Below, one piece after another: positions 9,930 to 18,448 of a stretch of 64,000 nucleotides of DNA (position 1 is its first letter; the number at the start of each line of letters is the position of its first letter). Source of the stretch: Gillisia sp. Hel1_33_143 (GTDB lineage: Bacteria; Bacteroidota; Bacteroidia; Flavobacteriales; Flavobacteriaceae); the NCBI RefSeq assembly GCF_900104765.1, contig NZ_LT629737.1, forward strand, positions 2,170,001-2,234,000. Direction: 5' to 3'. The translations under genes were made by a program, and so were the position numbers. The notes below the pieces were generated by a model, which saw only the letters and a program-made list of their open reading frames with translations, was not told the origin of the DNA and made no database searches.

Positions 9930-12254
9930 TTGGAATCATATTTAGCTGAATTGAATGATGCCCAAAGGGCGCCCGTTCTTCAAAAAGACGGGGCGATGAT
10001 AGTAATTGCAGGTGCTGGATCTGGAAAAACGAGAGTGCTTACCTATAGAATTGCCTATTTAATGAGTAAGGGGGTAGATCCATTTAATATTCTATCACTC
10101 ACCTTTACCAATAAAGCTGCAAGAGAAATGAAAAAGCGTATTTCTCAGATCGTAGGTAGTAGTGAAGCGAAAAATCTTTGGATGGGTACATTTCATTCCA
10201 TTTTTGCAAAGATGCTTAGAATGGAGGCAGACAAATTAGGATATCCATCCAATTTCACTATTTATGATACTCAGGATTCTCAACGTCTTATTTCTGCTAT
10301 TATCAAAGAAATGGGACTAGATAAGGATGTTTATAAATACAAACAGGTTTATTCTAGAATCTCCTCTTATAAGAATAGTCTTATTACGGTTAAGGCATAT
10401 TTTCAAAATCCGGAGCTAAAAGAGGCAGACGCTATGTCTAAAAAGCCTCGAATGGGTGAGATATATAAAGAATATGTAGAGAGATGTTTTAAAGCCGGTG
10501 CTATGGATTTTGATGACCTGCTGCTAAAGACCAATGAGTTGTTGAATAGGTTTCCGGAAGTTCTTCAAAAATATCAAAATAGATTTAGATATATTCTGGT
10601 TGATGAGTATCAGGATACCAATCACTCTCAATATTTAATTGTAAAGGCATTATCAGATAAATTCCAAAATATATGCGTTGTGGGAGATGATGCACAGAGT
10701 ATTTACGCATTTAGAGGTGCTAACATCAACAACATTCTAAACTTTCAGAAAGATTATGATAATGTGGAGATGTATAGATTGGAGCAAAATTATAGGTCTA
10801 CCAGAAATATAGTAAATGCTGCAAATTCAATAATAGATAAGAATAAGACCAAATTAGAGAAAGTTGTATGGACCGCCAATGATGATGGAGCAAAGATCAT
10901 CGTTAATAGACTGCTTACAGATGGAGAAGAAGGTAGATATGTAGCCAGTTCTATTTTTGAAAATAGAATGAATCACCAACTAAGTAATGGAGATTTTGCT
11001 ATTCTTTATAGAACCAATGCTCAAAGTAGGGCTATGGAAGACGCACTTAGAAAGCGTGATATACCGTATAGGATCTATGGCGGACTTTCTTTCTATCAGC
11101 GTAAAGAGATAAAAGATGTGATCTATTATTTAAGGCTACTTATTAATTACAATGATGAGGAAGCACTTAAAAGGATAATTAATTTTCCCGCTAGAGGAAT
11201 TGGAGGCACTACAATAGATAGATTAACTATTGCAGCCAATCAATATGGAAAATCTATTTTCGAGATCATTGAAAATATAGATCAATTAGATCTAAAGATC
11301 AATTCTGGTACTAGAAATAAGCTTACCAATTTTGTGAATATGATTAAGAGTTTTAGAATTCTTAATGAGAATGCTGATGCTTTTACTGTTGCAGATACCG
11401 TTGCAAAGAAAACGGGACTTATTCAGGAATTAAAAAAAGATACTACTCCAGAAGGTGTTGCTAGAATAGAGAATATTGAAGAATTACTTAACGGGATAAG
11501 AGACTTTGTTGAAGGTCAAAAAGAATTAGCAGATGCTACCGGCTCGCTGTCAGAATTTTTAGAAGACGTTGCATTAGCAACAGATCTAGATAAAGATACT
11601 GGAGATGATGATAGAGTGGCTTTAATGACCATTCACTTAGCTAAAGGATTAGAATTTCCATATGTATATATTGTAGGTATGGAAGAAGATCTTTTTCCTT
11701 CTGGAATGAGCATGAATACGAGATCTGAACTTGAGGAGGAGCGTAGATTGTTCTATGTGGCTTTAACAAGAGCAGAAAAACAAGCCTACCTAACCTATAC
11801 GCAATCTAGGTATAGATGGGGAAAGTTAGTAGATGCGGAGCCAAGTAGATTTATAGAGGAAATAGATGATGTTTATAAGCATTACATGATTCCTCAAGAC
11901 GATTATAAATATAAGCCTCTAATAGATGCAGATATTTTTGGAGAAGTAGATAAGAGTAAATTTAGACAGACCAAACCAAGATCCAGCTCACCTCCACCCG
12001 CGCATAAACCTAGTGAGGAGCAATTAAGAAAACTAAGGAAATTGAGACCTGCTACCACTTCACGAGAGACAGCTTCGGTAAAAGATACAATTCAATTGCA
12101 AGAAGGGGATCAAGTAGAACATATAAGATTTGGAAAAGGGCATGTTATTAAAATAGATGGTAACGGCCAGGATAAAAAAGCAGAGATCAATTTTGAGAAC
12201 GGAGGGATTAAAAAATTACTCTTAAGGTTTGCTAAGCTGAAACTGCTTTCATAA
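9930..12254 (+). CDS. UvrD/PcrA-type superfamily 1 DNA helicase
   Basis: This is a 3'-5' SF1A helicase expected to act in nucleotide excision repair, mismatch repair and replication-fork clearing. The start is a TTG at 9930 preceded by AGAGGA, giving the normal N-terminus ESYLAELNDAQRAPV. Motifs are Walker A GAGSGKT (28-34), motif Ia LTFTNKAAREM, motif II VDEYQDTN (about 224-231), motif III QSIYAFRGA (256-264), motif IV QNYRST, motif V TIHLAKGLEFP and motif VI VALTRAEK. The 774-aa length fits PcrA/UvrD. The C-terminal tail after about 700 has the Tudor-like EGDQVEHIRFGKGHVIKIDG seen in PcrA, where it contacts RNA polymerase. The gene is followed by a DUF2945 gene on the same strand. Confidence 0.95.
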   Translation: MESYLAELNDAQRAPVLQKDGAMIVIAGAGSGKTRVLTYRIAYLMSKGVDPFNILSLTFTNKAAREMKKRISQIVGSSEAKNLWMGTFHSIFAKMLRMEADKLGYPSNFTIYDTQDSQRLISAIIKEMGLDKDVYKYKQVYSRISSYKNSLITVKAYFQNPELKEADAMSKKPRMGEIYKEYVERCFKAGAMDFDDLLLKTNELLNRFPEVLQKYQNRFRYILVDEYQDTNHSQYLIVKALSDKFQNICVVGDDAQSIYAFRGANINNILNFQKDYDNVEMYRLEQNYRSTRNIVNAANSIIDKNKTKLEKVVWTANDDGAKIIVNRLLTDGEEGRYVASSIFENRMNHQLSNGDFAILYRTNAQSRAMEDALRKRDIPYRIYGGLSFYQRKEIKDVIYYLRLLINYNDEEALKRIINFPARGIGGTTIDRLTIAANQYGKSIFEIIENIDQLDLKINSGTRNKLTNFVNMIKSFRILNENADAFTVADTVAKKTGLIQELKKDTTPEGVARIENIEELLNGIRDFVEGQKELADATGSLSEFLEDVALATDLDKDTGDDDRVALMTIHLAKGLEFPYVYIVGMEEDLFPSGMSMNTRSELEEERRLFYVALTRAEKQAYLTYTQSRYRWGKLVDAEPSRFIEEIDDVYKHYMIPQDDYKYKPLIDADIFGEVDKSKFRQTKPRSSSPPPAHKPSEEQLRKLRKLRPATTSRETASVKDTIQLQEGDQVEHIRFGKGHVIKIDGNGQDKKAEINFENGGIKKLLLRFAKLKLLS

Positions 12255-12340
12255 AACATTAATATATCTTCATCATCCGTTAAACTTCTGTTATTGATTA
12301 AGTTCATACCAAGGCTTTTTTATAATTTGAAAATAAAAAA

Positions 12341-12553
12341 ATGGTAAGAGAAGGAAGTTCTGTAAAATGGAAATGGGGAAATGGTTACGCTGAAGGCAAA
12401 GTAATTGAAACTTATACCGAAGAAGTAACAAAGCAAATTAAAGGTTCTGAGGTAACACGAAAGGGTAGTAGTGGCAACAAGGCACTTTATATTGAGCAGG
12501 AAGATGGTGCCAAGGTATTGAAGTTAGAGCAGGAGGTAGAGCACATTGAATAA
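12341..12553 (+). CDS. DUF2945 / hypervirulence-associated Tudor-domain small protein
   Basis: The 70-aa acidic-basic protein matches the DUF2945 (HVA1-type Tudor) pattern: GSSVKWKWGNGYAEGKV near the start, a central Lys/Thr-rich turn (TRKGSSGNKALYIEQEDG) and a C-terminal KVLKLEQEVEHIE. It is a small cytoplasmic beta-barrel of unknown biochemical role. It lies 86 bp after the uvrD-like gene and 68 bp before sua5, all on the plus strand, and may be co-transcribed. The neighbouring helicase also ends in a Tudor-like module, but there is no evidence that the two interact. Confidence 0.8.
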   Translation: MVREGSSVKWKWGNGYAEGKVIETYTEEVTKQIKGSEVTRKGSSGNKALYIEQEDGAKVLKLEQEVEHIE

Positions 12554-12621
12554 ATATTTAAATTTTTCGAAATTAAGTTTTAGAAATTCGTAAATTTTGA
12601 GAAGCTTAAAAATATATCAGT

Positions 12622-13242
12622 ATGGCAGAATTAATTAGAATTTACGAAGAGAACCCAAATCAGAAAGATATAAAACGGGTTGTAGATGTTTTACGAAATG
12701 GTGGATTGATAATCTATCCTACAGATACCGTTTATGGATTAGGATGTGATATTACTAATACTTCAGCTTTAGAAAAGATTGCGCAGATTAAAGGCGTTAA
12801 GCTCGAAAAGGCTAATTTTTCATTTATATGTGAAGATCTAAGCAATTTATCAGATTATGTTAAGCAAATAGATACACGAACATTTAAAATTTTAAAACGC
12901 AGCCTCCCGGGACCTTATACTTTTATTTTGCCTGGTAATAATACCTTGCCTTCAGTTTTCAAAAAGAAAAAAACAGTTGGGATTAGGGTGCCAGATAACA
13001 ACATTTGCAATGCTATAGTAAAAGCCTTAGGCAATCCAATTGTTTCTACATCTATTAGAGATGAAGATGAGGTTATTGAGTATACTACAGATCCAGAATT
13101 GATTCTAGAAAAATGGAATAAGCTTGTAGATATAGTTATAGATGGTGGATATGGAGATAATATTCCTTCCACTGTTATTGATCTTTCGGGTGCGGAGCCT
13201 GAAATTATAAGAGAAGGAAAAGGAAGTACTGAAATTATGTAA
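12622..13242 (+). CDS. L-threonylcarbamoyladenylate synthase (Sua5/YrdC family)
   Basis: The enzyme makes threonylcarbamoyl-AMP from Thr, bicarbonate and ATP, the first step of t6A37 modification of ANN-decoding tRNAs, in the cytoplasm. The 206-aa length is that of the single-domain YrdC/YciO group rather than full Sua5. Visible motifs are GGLIIYPTDTVYGLGCD (about 28-44), the KGVKLEKANFSF substrate region, PGPYTFILPG, VGIRVPD and the C-terminal STVIDLSGAEPEIIREGKGS. The signature KR of classical YrdC is replaced by KxEKANFSF, as in the YciO branch, so a YciO-like variant function is possible. A strong bidirectional terminator follows at once. Confidence 0.88.
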   Translation: MAELIRIYEENPNQKDIKRVVDVLRNGGLIIYPTDTVYGLGCDITNTSALEKIAQIKGVKLEKANFSFICEDLSNLSDYVKQIDTRTFKILKRSLPGPYTFILPGNNTLPSVFKKKKTVGIRVPDNNICNAIVKALGNPIVSTSIRDEDEVIEYTTDPELILEKWNKLVDIVIDGGYGDNIPSTVIDLSGAEPEIIREGKGSTEIM

Positions 13243-13273
13243 ATATTTGAATTTGTTTAAATATTAATAATAG

Positions 13274-13303
13274 AAAAAAAGCCTCGCACTGCGAGGCTTT
13301 TTT
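13274..13303. terminator. Bidirectional rho-independent terminator
   Basis: The stem GCCTCGC-ACT-GCGAGGC is flanked by an A run on the left and a T run on the right, so it can end transcription from both the Sua5-type gene (+) and the metallopeptidase gene (-). Confidence 0.92.
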
Positions 13304-13331
13304 CGTGGTTATGAATTAATCTTTTTTCAAA

Positions 13332-14444
13332 TTACAAGATACCTGCAACATTAGCAACAAAATACTCATGAGCTTGTTGTTGTGTCATTATATGACCTTG
13401 TTTTTGAGCACTGTTTGCGAGATCGAAACCTAGATTTGCAGCTCTCATTCTTTGTGCAGGTGTTCCGTGGTGTCCAGCACTTTTAAATCCGCAATCTCCT
13501 ATTTGGAAGAATAAACTGTAAAACTCTTCAACTCGTTTTTGATGGTAAGTAGCTCCTCTTTTGTGTGTCATGTAATAAGCCGCTAAGAAATCTGCCTCTA
13601 ACTCTGTGTAACGAGTTGCAGTTGCTTGATCTGGATCTGCTCCTTGTGGATACCAAGTTGGGTAGTTTAAAAATTGTACTTGATGTGCCCATTCGTGAGC
13701 TAAAATACCAGTCCATACAATTCCTTCATCAACTCCAGCTTCTGCAAGCCATGTTACTAAACCGTCTCCTATAACAATTGTTTTATTTCCAGAAGCAAAA
13801 CCATCTGTAGCAAAATATGGATTTTCAGGTAAGTTTGGTGATAGTTCGTTATATCCCAAATATTCGTCTGCAATTTGAGAAGCTTGTTCAATAGTTAGAT
13901 TTACAAAAGTACCATCTGGTTGGCTATATCCGTAGAAAGTAGAAAGTACCTCCACCCAAATGTCTTTATTGTCTAAGCTTTCGGTATGTTGTCCTTTCAC
14001 GGTGATCATTCCCTGCATATCCCAGAAAGAAGCTAATTCTCTTTCGCGTTTCACCATTAATTTGGTATAATCTCCGTCATTCCCAAAATATTGATCACTA
14101 TTATCTAATAAGAAGCTGTAGTAATAATTTACGTTAGAGTAAATTCCATTTTCTGATAAGGCTAAAGGATCAGCAATAATTTGTTGGATGTATTTACTTG
14201 AAACACTATTAAATGCGGTAGGTCCACATTCGCTTGGTGCGACAGCGTTAAAGATGTCACCCATATTTTCACTCATTTCTTTCTCAGCAAATTTATTACT
14301 GTTTGGAAGAAGCACTAATTCTGTTCTGGACTTTAAAGCATTGTTATTAGAGGTATCGAAATTTTGAACATTATCTTCTGTTTGACACGAAACAATTGCC
14401 GATCCCACAGCACATAACGTGATAAAGTTTTTAATCTTTCCCAT
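13332..14444 (-). CDS. YpfJ-like neutral zinc metallopeptidase, lipoprotein
   Basis: This is a 370-aa exported lipoprotein with a lipobox ending at Cys20 (GSAIVSC). The C-terminal half carries the marks of the YpfJ/PF04228-type zinc peptidases: HEWAHQVQF with zinc ligands at 250 and 254, YTELEADFLAAYY (about 279-291) supplying the third acidic ligand, and the family-typical tail GHHGTPAQRMRAANLGF (about 324-340). The N-terminal 200 residues have no recognisable domain, unlike short YpfJ proteins that start with a membrane helix. It is probably anchored in the outer or inner membrane facing the periplasm or outside. No substrate can be inferred. It is a single gene; the 464-bp gap upstream should contain its promoter. 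Confidence 0.8.
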   Translation of the reverse strand: MGKIKNFITLCAVGSAIVSCQTEDNVQNFDTSNNNALKSRTELVLLPNSNKFAEKEMSENMGDIFNAVAPSECGPTAFNSVSSKYIQQIIADPLALSENGIYSNVNYYYSFLLDNSDQYFGNDGDYTKLMVKRERELASFWDMQGMITVKGQHTESLDNKDIWVEVLSTFYGYSQPDGTFVNLTIEQASQIADEYLGYNELSPNLPENPYFATDGFASGNKTIVIGDGLVTWLAEAGVDEGIVWTGILAHEWAHQVQFLNYPTWYPQGADPDQATATRYTELEADFLAAYYMTHKRGATYHQKRVEEFYSLFFQIGDCGFKSAGHHGTPAQRMRAANLGFDLANSAQKQGHIMTQQQAHEYFVANVAGIL

Positions 14445-14861
14445 TCTTATAATTAGTTATTTTAGTTAATGATAGGTTAAATATATCATTATAATTGTAT
14501 TATATCGGCTTTATAAAGTTTTTCATCGAGTATTAATTGATAACATCAGTATCTATGCGAAAAACATTAAATAGTATTATAATTGATATTCTCTACTAAA
14601 CGTATATATTTTGAATTATTGATAGTTTATTGGTTAATAAACTAAATTTTAATTTGAATAAATAGCAAAAGCATTAATATTACATGCGCTTTTCCTTTAC
14701 TTTATTAATAACATTCTTATGTTTCAAACTTTTAAGTGATTAATGGACATGATGATACATTATATGATATTACCTTTTCTGTAATACATAGGAGATTATT
14801 GGTTGCCTTAAGAATTCGGGTTTGATGAATAAGCTATAGGATAAAATTAATTTGAATAAAA
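14445..14861. other. Long AT-rich intergenic region with no recognisable gene
   Basis: Between the metallopeptidase start and the OmpA-gene terminator lie over 400 bases that are extremely AT-rich and hold no convincing ORF. The minus-strand promoter of the metallopeptidase gene must lie at its left end, but I see no full TTG/TAnnTTTG pair. The 14-mer TTAATTTGAATAAA occurs twice, at 14649-14662 and 14847-14860. Confidence 0.6.
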
Positions 14862-14886
14862 AAAAGCCTCGCATTGCGAGGCTTTT
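14862..14886 (-). terminator. Terminator downstream of the OmpA-family gene
   Basis: The stem AAAAGCCTCGC-ATT-GCGAGGCTTTT is followed on the minus strand by a long T run (A run at 14858-14865 on the plus strand). The core is nearly identical to the terminator at 13274. Confidence 0.92.
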
Positions 14887-14908
14887 ATATTTAATAAGAA
14901 TTGCTAGA

Positions 14909-15742
14909 TTATTTAGCTTCTTTCATTCCTTCATCAATCAGGTTGTAGAACTGATCTAATTTTGGAAGAATAACAATTCTTGTTCTTCTATTCTTAGCAC
15001 GACCTTCTTTAGTATCGTTAGTTGCTACTGGAATATAGTAACTTCTTCCTGCTGCAGTCATTCTTTCTGGTGGTACACCAAATTCATTTTGAAGTATTCT
15101 TACTACAGAAGTTGCACGTTTAACACTTAGATCCCAGTTATCTTCAATAACTCCACCTTTCATAGCTTGATCATCTGTGTGTCCTTCAACCATAAATTCA
15201 ATCTCTGGTTTGTTTTTCACAACAGTAGCAACCTTTCCTAATACTTCTTTAGCACGAGAAGTTACATTGTATTTACCGCTTTCAAATAATAATTTATCTG
15301 AAATTGATACATAAACCACACCTTTTTCAACATTAATGCTAATGTCTTCGTCGCTCATGTTACCAAGAACTCCTTTTAAGCTAGTTACTAAAGCAAGAGT
15401 TACAGAATCTTTCTTAGTAATAGCATCTTGCATGCGTGTTATTTTGATCTCTTTTTCTTTGATACTCTCCAAAGATTTTTCAAGATTTAAAGCTTCTTGC
15501 TTAGAAAGTGTTGCTAAATCTCCCACATTGTTTAATAAAGCAGTGTTTTGATTGCTTAATGTTTTAATGTGATCACCTAGTCTATCTTTTTCTTCTAAAC
15601 AAGAGTTCAACTTCACAGTAGCTGTGTTTAATTGATCTTGAGTTTCTTTGTGTGCGGCTTCAAGCTCTGAATATTTCTTTTGTGAAACACAAGAAGAAAG
15701 TAATAAGGCAGCGGTGGCCGATAAAAGCAAAATTTTCTTCAT
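14909..15742 (-). CDS. OmpA-family peptidoglycan-binding lipoprotein
   Basis: The 277-aa protein links the outer membrane to peptidoglycan. It has a lipoprotein signal (LLLSSC, Cys18), then a heptad-rich coiled coil (about 22-110, KKYSELEAAHKETQDQL onwards). The C-terminal OmpA domain (about 130-265) includes the entry motif LLFESGKYNV, the peptidoglycan-binding EGHTDDQ and the end motif NRRTRIVI. The key Asp and Arg that bind diaminopimelate are present. The layout (lipid anchor, coiled coil, OmpA) resembles Pal/YiaD-type lipoproteins. A TAAATTTG box lies 33 bp upstream of the ATG and a strong terminator follows, so it is probably transcribed alone. Confidence 0.93.
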   Translation of the reverse strand: MKKILLLSATAALLLSSCVSQKKYSELEAAHKETQDQLNTATVKLNSCLEEKDRLGDHIKTLSNQNTALLNNVGDLATLSKQEALNLEKSLESIKEKEIKITRMQDAITKKDSVTLALVTSLKGVLGNMSDEDISINVEKGVVYVSISDKLLFESGKYNVTSRAKEVLGKVATVVKNKPEIEFMVEGHTDDQAMKGGVIEDNWDLSVKRATSVVRILQNEFGVPPERMTAAGRSYYIPVATNDTKEGRAKNRRTRIVILPKLDQFYNLIDEGMKEAK

Positions 15743-15774
15743 AATTAGATTTTTATTATTAATTGTTAGAACTT

Positions 15775-15782
15775 CAAATTTA
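15775..15782 (-). promoter_or_regulatory. Putative -7 box (TAAATTTG) of the OmpA-family gene
   Basis: The minus strand reads TAAATTTG, matching TAnnTTTG, 32 nt before the ATG. No TTG stands at the right -33 distance, so the support is partial. Confidence 0.4.
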
Positions 15783-15794
15783 TCAAATCTGATG

Positions 15795-15817
15795 CCAGAA
15801 AACTATTTTTTTTCTGG
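15795..15817. other. Hairpin between the GT2 and OmpA-family genes
   Basis: Arms CCAGAAAA and TTTTCTGG form a perfect 8-bp stem with a 7-nt loop six bases after the glycosyltransferase stop. There is no T run after it on the minus strand, so it may be a weak terminator or an RNA-stability hairpin. Confidence 0.35.
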
Positions 15818-15822
15818 AAACC

Positions 15823-16815
15823 TCATAAATTTGAAAACTTTTTTATTCCCTGCACAAAGTGCTTATAAACAATAGACAAGACAGTTGAATAATTTTCTAG
15901 TTTATGTGTATTTTTTCTCTTGTCATACATAGATAGGATATTCCCATAAAAGTGGAAGTGAGCCCTAAGAACAGCTGTAAAATGAGATAGTTTCCCTTCT
16001 GCCAAAAATTTTAATCCAGCAATTCCATCTAGTGTCATCCTACCAAAAAGCACCCATATAAGATCGTTCTTTGGGATATTCTTGATAATGTTGTATAAAC
16101 TATTTCTAAAATTATAATACGTTTTCTTTGGATTCATGGCATTAAGTGTACCTCCGCCCAAATGATACACAACAGAGTGTGGAGTATACCTAATTTTGTA
16201 ACCGGCTGCATTAATCCTCCAACAAAGATCTATCTCTTCCTGATGTGCGAAATAGTCTTCATCTAAGCCTCCAACTTTTTTATATATTTCAGATCTTATG
16301 GCAAGGCAAGCGCCACTAGCCCAAAAAATCTCTATTTCATCATCATATTGTCCTTCATCCTTTTCCTTAGAATCAAATATTCTACCTCTGCAATACGGAT
16401 ATCCAAATCTATCTATAAATCCTCCGGCAGCACCAGCATATTCAAAACAATCTGGGTCTTTAAGATCTAATATCTTAGGTTGTACTGCACCAACCTTAGG
16501 TTGATTTTTAAAAATATCTGTTACAGCATCTAACCAATGAGGAGTTACCTGTACATCACTATTCAATAGAACATAAACTTCTTCATCAATTTGAGACAAA
16601 GCATCATTATAGCCTTTAGCAAAACCTCCATTCTCAGGATTTTCAATGATCTGTACTTCAGGAAAATTTTCTTGGGTATATTTTATAGAAGTATCTGTAG
16701 AAGCATTATCTGCTAAATAAATAGTAGCTTCTGGAGAAAATTTAAGTATTTCTGGAAGAAACTGTTTTAAAAGTTCCAATCCATTCCAATTGAGGATAAC
16801 TACTCCTATGGTCAT
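15823..16815 (-). CDS. Glycosyltransferase family 2 (rhamnosyltransferase-like)
   Basis: This 330-aa enzyme is predicted to transfer a sugar from a nucleotide donor onto a polysaccharide or lipid-linked acceptor at the cytoplasmic face. The GT-A fold is visible from VVILNWNGLELLKQFLPEIL (about 5-24) through LADNASTDTS (34-43), ENPENGGFAKGYNDAL and the DxD-type VLLNSDVQVTP. The acceptor region has ASGACLAIRSEIYKKVGGLDEDYFAHQEEIDLCWR, whose ED is the usual catalytic-base position. The C-terminal part (FRNSLYNIIKNIP) is typical of WbbL-like GT2 proteins. No other surface-polysaccharide genes are nearby, so the product cannot be specified. It is upstream of, and on the same strand as, the OmpA-family gene. 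Confidence 0.9.
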   Translation of the reverse strand: MTIGVVILNWNGLELLKQFLPEILKFSPEATIYLADNASTDTSIKYTQENFPEVQIIENPENGGFAKGYNDALSQIDEEVYVLLNSDVQVTPHWLDAVTDIFKNQPKVGAVQPKILDLKDPDCFEYAGAAGGFIDRFGYPYCRGRIFDSKEKDEGQYDDEIEIFWASGACLAIRSEIYKKVGGLDEDYFAHQEEIDLCWRINAAGYKIRYTPHSVVYHLGGGTLNAMNPKKTYYNFRNSLYNIIKNIPKNDLIWVLFGRMTLDGIAGLKFLAEGKLSHFTAVLRAHFHFYGNILSMYDKRKNTHKLENYSTVLSIVYKHFVQGIKKFSNL

Positions 16816-16870
16816 GCAGTAAATTTTTAGAGTACAAAAATACTCTTAATTATTAAGTCGGTTAGATCTC

Positions 16871-17326
16871 CTACAGATCGTTCATGTTATATATCGGTAT
16901 TTCTGCAAGGAAATTGTACTGCTCTTTATTATAATCCATATTACAATAATAATGATCCAAACCATTGGTGACCATTAGAAAATCTGCCTTTAATTGCATA
17001 TTATATCTGGCGATCTGATCAAAGGTATCTTGTGTGATCTTAATTTTTGGGGCTTTGCATTCCACTATGATGTAGATCTCGCCATTAGGTTTATATACTA
17101 CAATATCATAGCGTTTAATCATTTTACCTAATTTTAATTGCTTCTCTACATTAATTAGGGTTTTTGGATATCCTTTTTGCTGAATTAAATATTGAACGGT
17201 ATGCAATCTTACCCATTCTTCAGGAGTAAGAAGGATAAATTTTTTCCTGATTTCATCAAAAGCTGCCGTTTTATTTTCGCTATTTTTGAACCGAAAAGAA
17301 TATTCTGGAAAATTAAGTTTTTGCAT
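16871..17326 (-). CDS. Stand-alone type I restriction HsdR N-terminal-like nuclease domain protein
   Basis: The 151-aa protein consists only of the HsdR_N (HSDR_N_2) fold. The PD-(D/E)xK core is visible: TPEEWVRLHTVQYL (about 34-47), catalytic Asp74 in KRYDIVVY and the E89-C90-K91 pair in YIIVECKAPK. No HsdM, HsdS or helicase domain is near, so it is not part of a restriction enzyme here. A role in DNA metabolism is only an inference from its position: it is divergently transcribed from holA across 116 bp. To my knowledge such single-domain proteins recur next to holA in Bacteroidetes. Catalytic residues look intact, so it could be a real nuclease. Confidence 0.82.
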   Translation of the reverse strand: MQKLNFPEYSFRFKNSENKTAAFDEIRKKFILLTPEEWVRLHTVQYLIQQKGYPKTLINVEKQLKLGKMIKRYDIVVYKPNGEIYIIVECKAPKIKITQDTFDQIARYNMQLKADFLMVTNGLDHYYCNMDYNKEQYNFLAEIPIYNMNDL

Positions 17327-17389
17327 TGTTCAGATCAATATGATTATATTCTGATTGGCATCATGGATGCTGAACTCCAATCACCACTT

Positions 17390-17403
17390 CTGAATAAATT
17401 CAG
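17390..17403. other. Short palindrome in the divergent gap before holA
   Basis: CTGAAT-AA-ATTCAG is a perfect 14-bp palindrome about 40 bp before the holA start and within the divergent intergenic gap. It may be an operator; no regulator is known to me. Confidence 0.25.
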
Positions 17404-17442
17404 CTTCAAAAGTAACATATTCAGAACCTTTTTAAAACCATT

Positions 17443-18447
17443 ATGGAAGAAGCATTACAAATAGTTAAAACAATAAAAAGCGGAGATATAAAGCCGATCT
17501 ACTTTTTAATGGGGGAAGAACCTTACTATATAGATAAAATAGCAGATTATATAGAAAAGAATCTTTTAGCGGAAGAGGAAAAAGGGTTTAACCAGATGAT
17601 GATGTATGGTAGAGATGCCACTATAGATGAAATTGTAAGCAATGCCAAACGTTTTCCTATGATGGCCGAAAGGCAGGTAATCATTGTTAAGGAGGCTCAA
17701 GATCTTTCCAGAACTATAGAAAAATTAGACTCTTATGCAGAAAATCCTCAGCCTACTACAGTTTTAGTGATCTGTTATAAGTATAAGAAAATAGATAAGC
17801 GAAAGAAGTTATATAAGACCATTTCAAAATCTGGGGTAATTTTTGAAAGTAAAAGGCTCTATGAAAATCAGGTTGCAGATTGGATACAAAAAACCTTAAA
17901 ATCTAGAGATTATGGAATCTCACCAAAAGCAGCTCAAATGCTGGTAGAATTTTTAGGAATAGATCTTAGTAAGATAGATAATGAGCTGCAAAAACTTCAG
18001 CTTATTTCTCCTGCGGGAACAACTATTACTCCAGAGCTTATTGAAGAGAATATAGGAATAAGTAAAGATTTTAATAATTTTGAGCTTCGAAAGGCTATTG
18101 GAGAAAGAGATCAATTAAAAGCACATAGAATTATCAAATATTTCGGACAAAATCCGAAAGATAATCCAATGGTAGTCACAGTTTCTTTGCTCTTCTCTTA
18201 TTTTTCGCAAATATTACAGTACCATGGTTTAGCAGATAAGTCTAAGCCTAATGTTGCTAAATATCTAAGAATAAGTCCTTATTTTGTAAATGATTACGTG
18301 ATAGCGGCAAGAAATTTTCCGATGAGAAAGGTGAGTCAGATTATTAGTTTGTTGCGAGATGCAGATGTAAAAAGTAAAGGTGTGGGAGCAGCGAGTGTTT
18401 CACAGGAAGATCTTTTAAAAGAACTTGTAGTAAAAATAATGAATTAA
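17443..18447 (+). CDS. holA: DNA polymerase III subunit delta
   Basis: This is the delta subunit of the clamp loader, which opens the beta sliding clamp so it can be put on primed DNA. The 334-aa length is standard. Visible family features are the N-terminal PIYFLMGEEPYYIDKIADYIE (clamp-interacting region), ERQVIIVKEAQDL (about 87-99) and the AAA-like degenerate domain without Walker A, as expected for delta. The helical C-terminal domain has FNNFELRKAIGERD and GVGAASVSQEDLLKELV. It opens a plus-strand operon: menA starts one base after its stop, so menA is probably transcribed from the holA promoter. Confidence 0.95.
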   Translation: MEEALQIVKTIKSGDIKPIYFLMGEEPYYIDKIADYIEKNLLAEEEKGFNQMMMYGRDATIDEIVSNAKRFPMMAERQVIIVKEAQDLSRTIEKLDSYAENPQPTTVLVICYKYKKIDKRKKLYKTISKSGVIFESKRLYENQVADWIQKTLKSRDYGISPKAAQMLVEFLGIDLSKIDNELQKLQLISPAGTTITPELIEENIGISKDFNNFELRKAIGERDQLKAHRIIKYFGQNPKDNPMVVTVSLLFSYFSQILQYHGLADKSKPNVAKYLRISPYFVNDYVIAARNFPMRKVSQIISLLRDADVKSKGVGAASVSQEDLLKELVVKIMN

Positions 18448-18448
18448 T

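Noticed and set aside
14649-14860. Two copies of TTAATTTGAATAAA as a mobile-element or repeat pair
   Set aside because: A 14-mer of this AT content can recur by chance in a 400-bp AT-rich gap; no longer similarity surrounds the copies.
17192-17464. 90-codon plus-strand ORF across the divergent holA gap
   Set aside because: It overlaps the HsdR_N gene in antisense and the start of holA, and its product has no recognisable features.
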